From Neocallimastix lanati (nom. inval.) (Eukaryota; Neocallimastigomycota; Neocallimastigomycetes; Neocallimastigales; Neocallimastigaceae), in contig JACVTC010000065.1 of assembly GCA_016946835.1 (NCBI GenBank), positions 753,501 through 817,500 of the forward strand: a stretch of DNA of 64,000 bases, read 5' to 3'. Under the pieces are notes generated by a model. It was not told the DNA's origin and made no database searches. It was given only the letters and a program-made list of their open reading frames with translations. This document shows, piece by piece, positions 58,902 through 64,000 of this stretch; position 1 is the stretch's first letter, and each line of letters opens with the position of its first letter. The position numbers and the translations under genes were made by a program.

Positions 58902-58917
58902 TTGGTGGAGATATCGG
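58902..58917 (+). other. Primer-binding-site-like sequence
   Basis: TTGGTGGAGATATCGG matches the E4/E5 primer-binding site and directly follows ATTATTATCA, a plausible LTR end. It may be the stub of a vanished plus-strand element. Confidence 0.4.
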
Positions 58918-58962
58918 TTATCTTTGAAGGGGAAAAAGTCATCATTTTTTATTATAATTATT

Positions 58963-58993
<31 letters not shown>

Positions 58994-59084
58994 TTCATAT
59001 ATATACTTAATTATTATATACAAAACATTTTTTTCAACTAATTTTATAAATTATATATATATATGTATAATTTATATATATATT

Positions 59085-59196
59085 AAAAAAAAAAAACCTG
59101 AGTTATATCATTTGGTGGAGATATCGAGGATCGAACCTAAGGCTTCCTGCTTTGCTTATAAGACTCTGATTCGATATCTCGACCAATTGACATAAC
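59085..59196 (-). ncRNA. tRNA-like, Pol III-type inverted-repeat unit
   Basis: Two arms, about 59102-59128 and 59169-59196, form an imperfect ~27-bp inverted repeat around a ~40-nt loop. On the minus strand the unit has an A-box-like start (TGGTCGAGATATC), a B box (GGTTCGATCC at 59137-59128), a tRNA-like 3' end CGATATCTCCACCA with the T loop at the proper distance from CCA, and then a T12 run (59096-59085) suited to Pol III termination. It does not fold as a normal tRNA (no D arm, weak T stem, mismatched acceptor). It may be a tRNA pseudogene, a tRNA-derived SINE, or a copy of a retroelement primer region. Confidence 0.4.
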
Positions 59197-59199
59197 ATG

Positions 59200-61096
59200 G
59201 TTTTTAATGATAAATAACAAAATTATTAAATTAAAATAAATAATAAAAAACAAATTCTGTCTAACTTAACCCAAAAATTAATCCATTCTAAACAAAAAAA
59301 TTAAATCCATATTTAAGAAAAATTAATTAAATAAAAATAATTAAAATAAAATAATAATAAATTAATTAATCATTAATAATTTTAATTAAAAACTAAAATA
59401 AATTAATAAATAATATTTTTCTAAAACTCCAAATAAACAAAATAATTAACAAATTTAATAAATTATAAATAACAAATAAACAAACTTATAAACATCTCAA
59501 AATTAAAATTAACTAGTTAAATAATTTTTAAGTTACCTTTATTTAAAATAATGATTATTTTATTTATTTTATAACTCAACTTTTATAAACAAATTGTAAT
59601 TAAAATAACATTTTAAAACTTATCTTTATTAATATTTTAATTGTAAATATTGTTTAATTTAATAATAAATTATTCTTTATTTCTCTTTTATTAATTTTAT
59701 TATTTTTAATGTAAATAGTTTAAAATCAAAGAAAAATATAAAAACATGTAAATATTTCTTATAAATTATTCTTTATTATTAATTATTTAATAAATTATTA
59801 TAGATATTTTATTAGTTTTTAATAATCAATTTTTATGATTATTAATTATTTTGATAAATTATTATATATTTTATTAGTTATTAATAATCAATTTTATTAT
59901 TAAAATTTAAAATAAATTAGTATAAATAATAAATATTTCATTTTATTATTTTATTAGTTTTAACAATTATTTTATTAATTTAAACAAAATTAATTATTAA
60001 ATAAATAAAGATTAATATTAAAATAAAAATAAATTTTTTTTAATAAAACATTTTTGTGTTTAATAATAAAACATATTTATTTTTTTTTTTAAATTTCTTA
60101 AATCAATTTTATTCAGTATTTATCCTTTTATTCACTTCTACAAAATTTAATTTTTGTAGATTAAGAATATTAGGTATAAATCATTAAAGAGAATGTTTTT
60201 TATTTTAATTATTATATTTTTATTGGTATTTAGTTTTTTTTTCATCTTTTTATTTATATAATTTTATTTAAATCATTAAAATTTATAATTTCATATTGTT
60301 GATATTATTAAACTACGTTTATTAATCAATATAATAAATATAAATATTGAAAATGGCAAAACGCTTCAAAGAATAAATATTAAAAAAGTATCCTATATAT
60401 AATACTCTTTAATTATAAATTATTTTAAAATAATAAAAATTAATTATTTAGTTTAATATTATAAAAAGTATAATCTAAATAATTTATAATTATAATTTTT
60501 ATAAATCTTTTAATTTATATTAAATTATTATTTATTATAACATTATAACATATAAAAATATATAAAAATATAATAAAAAAAATAAAAATAAAACTTTTTT
60601 TTTAAATAAATAATTTTTATTTATTTATTTTGTTTATTTGCTTTATTTTGTTAATTTTTATTTATATATGTATATATTTATTTATTTTTTATTTATATTT
60701 TTTGTTTTGTTATTTATATAATTTTTTATTTTATTTTATAATAATAGAATATTTTGATTTTTTTTTTTTTTAAAAAAAAAAAAATACATGGTAGAAATAG
60801 GAATATATTAAATATTTTTATTTTATTTTTATAATATATATTAATATTATTGTTTTTTATGTTATTATTATTGTTATTATTTTGTTATTGTTATAAGCAT
60901 TTATTATATATATTGATTTATATTTTTTCATATATACTATTTAAATTTATATATATATATTATATATTTTCTTTTAAATATATAATATATAAGATATTTT
61001 ATTACAATAAAAAAATTATTTCTAATTTCAATAATTTTTTTTATATTATTATTATTATTTTATTTTATTTTATGATGGCCATAATATGAATTTCTT

Positions 61097-61127
<31 letters not shown>

Positions 61128-61358
61128 ATATGTAAGTTTTTTTCTCAAATTATAAGCATCAACTCTATATTTTTATTTTATTTATTATTTCCTTTTTTTT
61201 AAATTTATCTTTGTAAATAAAAAAATTAATAATAAAAATAAAATAAAATAATAAAATAAAATTAAATAAAATAAATAAAAAAAAATTAGTTAATTTATCT
61301 AACTTTTTTTTATTTATTGTTTTATTTTATTTATTCTTTTTTTTTTAAAAAAAAAAAT
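59200..61358. other. AT-rich intergenic DNA
   Basis: About 2.2 kb of A/T homopolymers and TA runs. I see no gene, RNA or clear LTR edge. Confidence 0.6.
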
Positions 61359-61389
61359 TTATAAATAATTTAATTTATCTTTATTTAAT

Positions 61390-63225
61390 TTAATGTTTTT
61401 TAACATAACATTTTCTGGCAGTCTTTGGCTTAACAACAGTAGTAATCTTAGTAACTGTTGTGGTCTTTTCTTTTTCTGTTTCCTTTTCTCCTTCATTGTC
61501 ACTGGAATTTTCATCATCACCAAGTTCAGTTGGAGCTTCAGTAAGTTCGGCATCATCACCATCTGAATCACTACCATCATCAGTTTCAATATCAGTTGTT
61601 GGTTCATCATTTTCAGTTGAAACACTACCACTTTCAGTTGGTTCTTCATTTTCAGTTGAAATACTAACACTTTCAGTTGGTTCTTCATTTTCAGTTGAAA
61701 CACTAACACTTTCAGTTGGTTCTTCATTTTCAGTTGAAATACTAACACTTTCAGTTGGTTCTTCATTTTCAGTTGAAACACTAACACTTTCTGTTGGTTC
61801 TTCATTTTCAGTTGAAACACTAACACTTTCTGTTGGTTCTTCACTTTCTGTTGAAACACTAACACTTTCTGTTTCTGTTTCAACTTCAGTAGTAGTTGAA
61901 ACGTTTTCAGTGGTAGTAGTAGTAATAATAATTTCTTCGCATCTACCATTTTGTAATACATAACCATCGACACATGAGGTACAAGAATCACCACTAGTAC
62001 ATGTAGCACAGTTTTTTGAACAAGGTTTACATTCACATTTTTCACCAATGTAGGAGCCATTACCACATGAAGTAGAGACATTGAAACGAGCAATACCACT
62101 AGAGTTGGCAGCCTTGAATTCCTTGTAACTGACAGAATCATTTTCATTCTTTGGTAAGGCACCACGGTTGTAGTTGGTAATGTTAAGGGAATAGCTTTCG
62201 AATTTGGCATTGACTCCCTTTTCATCAACAGACCATTCAACCTTAGCATATGGATCTTCAATGACACTAGAACAGTTTTCAATGAAGAGTTGAGTGAATT
62301 CATCATAGGTAAGTTTCTTGTTGGAGGAAATAGTACAGATAACTTGATCCTTGTTTTGTTCATCACAACCGTTTTGATAGATTTCAATTAAATACTTTTG
62401 ATCTACAAGAATACCATCCATGTGACCATTTTCCTTTCCTTCTCTCTTAATGACGTAACCATTGTAATGATCACCAAAGAGTTCATCCATCACTTCCATA
62501 GAAGCATAAGATTTTTTAACGGTGTCATAGAAGGTTGGATTATCACATTTATCAGCATTGATAGTGTCAGTAGAGAGATACCATACCCAGTGTAATCCAC
62601 CAACATTGTTGGTTTCATGGAAATCAATGTAAATACGACATTTTTCTCTGATATCATCTAAACCAGTGTTCATATTCCAGGAAAGAGTATCGTATGGAAC
62701 ATCATTGGAGGATGGACCAAATTCTACAATATTAAAAGCATGATCAATATCATCTGGAGTGACATTAGAATAGTATAAGTAAGTATTCATTAAGGCATCG
62801 TCCTTGAAGGTTTGCTTGATGGTAAGACCTTCACAACTACTTAAATTCTTAACAACGAGAGAGAATTTACCATTTGGAGCTGGTCTAACTTCAAAAGTAT
62901 CAATAGCATTTCCATTTTGGGAAATCTTAACGTAGTTCACGATTTCACTATCTTTGAAAGTGTAACCAGATTCATTACTTCTAAGACCAACGTTACCATT
63001 CTTTAATTCACCAATGGATAAATTGAAAGTTCCATTGGCTTTAATTTCCTTTCTAACATTAAGTCCGGAAATATCTTTTTCAATACCAAAGTTTACAAAG
63101 TTAATGTTACATTCATTTTCTTTTCTTAAAACACCTTCCTTGGTATAGTCAAGAGTAGCAGAAGCTTTAACAGAAGCACTGAAAGCAGCAAATATAGTAA
63201 TTAACTTAAAAATATTCTTGAACAT
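61390..63225 (-). CDS. Secreted cysteine-containing protein with 13-residue Thr/Ser/Glu repeats
   Basis: 611 aa from an ATG at 63225. Residues 1-23 form a signal peptide (MFKNIFKLITIFAAFSASVKA). The following ~370 residues are a globular region with several NxS/T sites and no family I recognise. Near 388-430 is a Cys-rich segment with C-x2-C steps (KPCSKNCATCTSGDSCTSC), like growth-factor-receptor/furin-type repeats. Then come Thr-rich sequence, seven tandem copies of a 13-residue unit (TESVSVSTENEEP), an acidic stretch and a basic end (KPKTARKCYVKKH). No GPI signal or membrane segment is visible at the C-terminus. Predicted secreted or wall-associated; the Thr/Ser repeats suggest O-glycosylation. 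Codon use and GC are clearly higher than in flanking DNA, marking a real expressed gene. Function unknown. Confidence 0.85.
   Translation of the reverse strand: MFKNIFKLITIFAAFSASVKASATLDYTKEGVLRKENECNINFVNFGIEKDISGLNVRKEIKANGTFNLSIGELKNGNVGLRSNESGYTFKDSEIVNYVKISQNGNAIDTFEVRPAPNGKFSLVVKNLSSCEGLTIKQTFKDDALMNTYLYYSNVTPDDIDHAFNIVEFGPSSNDVPYDTLSWNMNTGLDDIREKCRIYIDFHETNNVGGLHWVWYLSTDTINADKCDNPTFYDTVKKSYASMEVMDELFGDHYNGYVIKREGKENGHMDGILVDQKYLIEIYQNGCDEQNKDQVICTISSNKKLTYDEFTQLFIENCSSVIEDPYAKVEWSVDEKGVNAKFESYSLNITNYNRGALPKNENDSVSYKEFKAANSSGIARFNVSTSCGNGSYIGEKCECKPCSKNCATCTSGDSCTSCVDGYVLQNGRCEEIIITTTTTENVSTTTEVETETESVSVSTESEEPTESVSVSTENEEPTESVSVSTENEEPTESVSISTENEEPTESVSVSTENEEPTESVSISTENEEPTESGSVSTENDEPTTDIETDDGSDSDGDDAELTEAPTELGDDENSSDNEGEKETEKEKTTTVTKITTVVKPKTARKCYVKKH
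61607..61879 (-). repeat. 39-bp minisatellite inside the secreted-protein gene
   Basis: Seven in-frame 39-bp units coding the 13-residue repeat. Units alternate partly between VSVS and VSIS, and the last copy has Gly and Asp changes. Length polymorphism between strains is likely. Confidence 0.9.
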
Positions 63226-63689
63226 TTTTATTAAATAAAGAATTTTAATTTTTAATATTTAAATAATTTATTTATTTTAGAAAAAATATTAATTCTTAAT
63301 TTTTTTTTTTTTAGTTTTTAGATTTTTTGCAATATTAAATTATTTATTATTATTTATATCTTATTTAATGCCTTTAAAAAGCCATAAACATCTATAAAAC
63401 ATTTTAAATAATTAATTTAAAAAAATTTCGTTAGCATCAAATTAATATTTTTAAAATAATATATTTATAATAATTTGTTTTTTTCATAACTACCTAATTT
63501 TAGATGATATTTTTAAATTTTTTTTTTTTTTTTATTTTTTTTAAATTATTTATAAATTTTAATTTATTATAATTAATAATTTTATTAATTATGAGGACTC
63601 AAAAATTAGTGAAATAATGGTATTTATATACTTTAAAAAAAAAAAAAATTAATATATAAAAATGTTGAATTATCTATTTAAATTTTATT
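63226..63689. other. Upstream region of the secreted-protein gene
   Basis: AT-rich, with no further gene. It presumably holds the promoter of the minus-strand gene, but no specific element can be named. Confidence 0.4.
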
Positions 63690-63895
<206 letters not shown>

Positions 63896-64000
63896 TAAAA
63901 ATTCTAATAATTAATAAATTTCAAAATTTTGAGATAATGTATTTAATCAATGTTTCGGAAAAGTCAAAAAATGTTATTATTATGATTATATTATATAAAT

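Noticed and set aside
58902-59195. Plus-strand frame of 97 residues
   Set aside because: Runs through AT repeats and the tRNA-like hairpin; no coding composition.
59085-59196. Functional tRNA gene
   Set aside because: B box and 3' end fit, but no proper acceptor, D arm or anticodon arm can be formed; kept only as tRNA-like.
61460-61963. Plus-strand Ser/Val-rich frame
   Set aside because: Antisense of the same minisatellite.
61359-62387. Minus-strand frame with repeated VLVFQLKMKNQ
   Set aside because: Alternative frame of the 39-bp repeats and adjoining region of the secreted-protein gene; no signal peptide and wrong composition.

Overview
The window is very AT-rich eukaryotic DNA made mostly of LTR retrotransposons, with two nuclear tRNA genes, one intact-looking secreted-protein gene and a few gene relics. 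The best guess for the host is an anaerobic gut fungus (Neocallimastigomycota). The grounds are the extreme AT content, long TTTA/ATT microsatellites and T runs, Ty3/Gypsy elements including a chromovirus, intronless reading frames, and a decayed stretch resembling a CBM1 cellulose-binding module with its linker. A dictyostelid is the main alternative; the sequence alone does not settle this.

Layout. Positions 1-3712: left-truncated minus-strand Ty3-like element E1. 3717-11637: complete minus-strand element E2 (LTRs 832/833 bp). 11643-21572: complete minus-strand element E3 (LTRs 678/677 bp), with asparagine-rich expansions. 21587-21659: tRNA-Val(UAC). 21660-24908: AT-rich DNA with a plus-strand gag relic. 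24909-41375: a chain of solo LTRs, one of which holds a plus-strand chromovirus (31962-38748). 41380-48399 and 48404-55416: two nearly identical minus-strand elements E4 and E5. 55432-55502: tRNA-Gly(UCC). 55503-64000: low-complexity DNA, a CBM1-like relic, a solo LTR, a tRNA-like inverted repeat, and a minus-strand gene for a secreted repeat protein.

Two patterns stand out. First, E1-E5 all place gag and pol in overlapping frames joined by the same signal: a slippery heptamer TTTAAA(A/C), exactly 8 nt of spacer, then a small hairpin GGRAG-N8-CTYCC whose middle base pair covaries between elements. This is a textbook -1 ribosomal frameshift site read directly from the sequence. Second, the LTR elements are stacked end to end on the upstream side of the two tRNA genes. 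The nearest LTR ends 14 nt (Val) and 15 nt (Gly) before the mature tRNA, and successive LTRs are separated by only 3-6 A-rich bases that look like repeated target-site duplications. The tRNA-Gly stack covers about 30 kb and reads as a stratified record of insertions at one point, while the chromovirus and another LTR pair are nested inside older LTRs of the stack.

Machinery. Each Ty3-like element has a Gag with a CCHC zinc knuckle, and a Pol with aspartic protease, reverse transcriptase, RNase H and integrase (HHCC plus D,D-35-E); E1 Pol leaves the window soon after its protease. The chromovirus has a single fused gag-pol frame with a C-terminal chromodomain, interrupted by one in-frame TAG.
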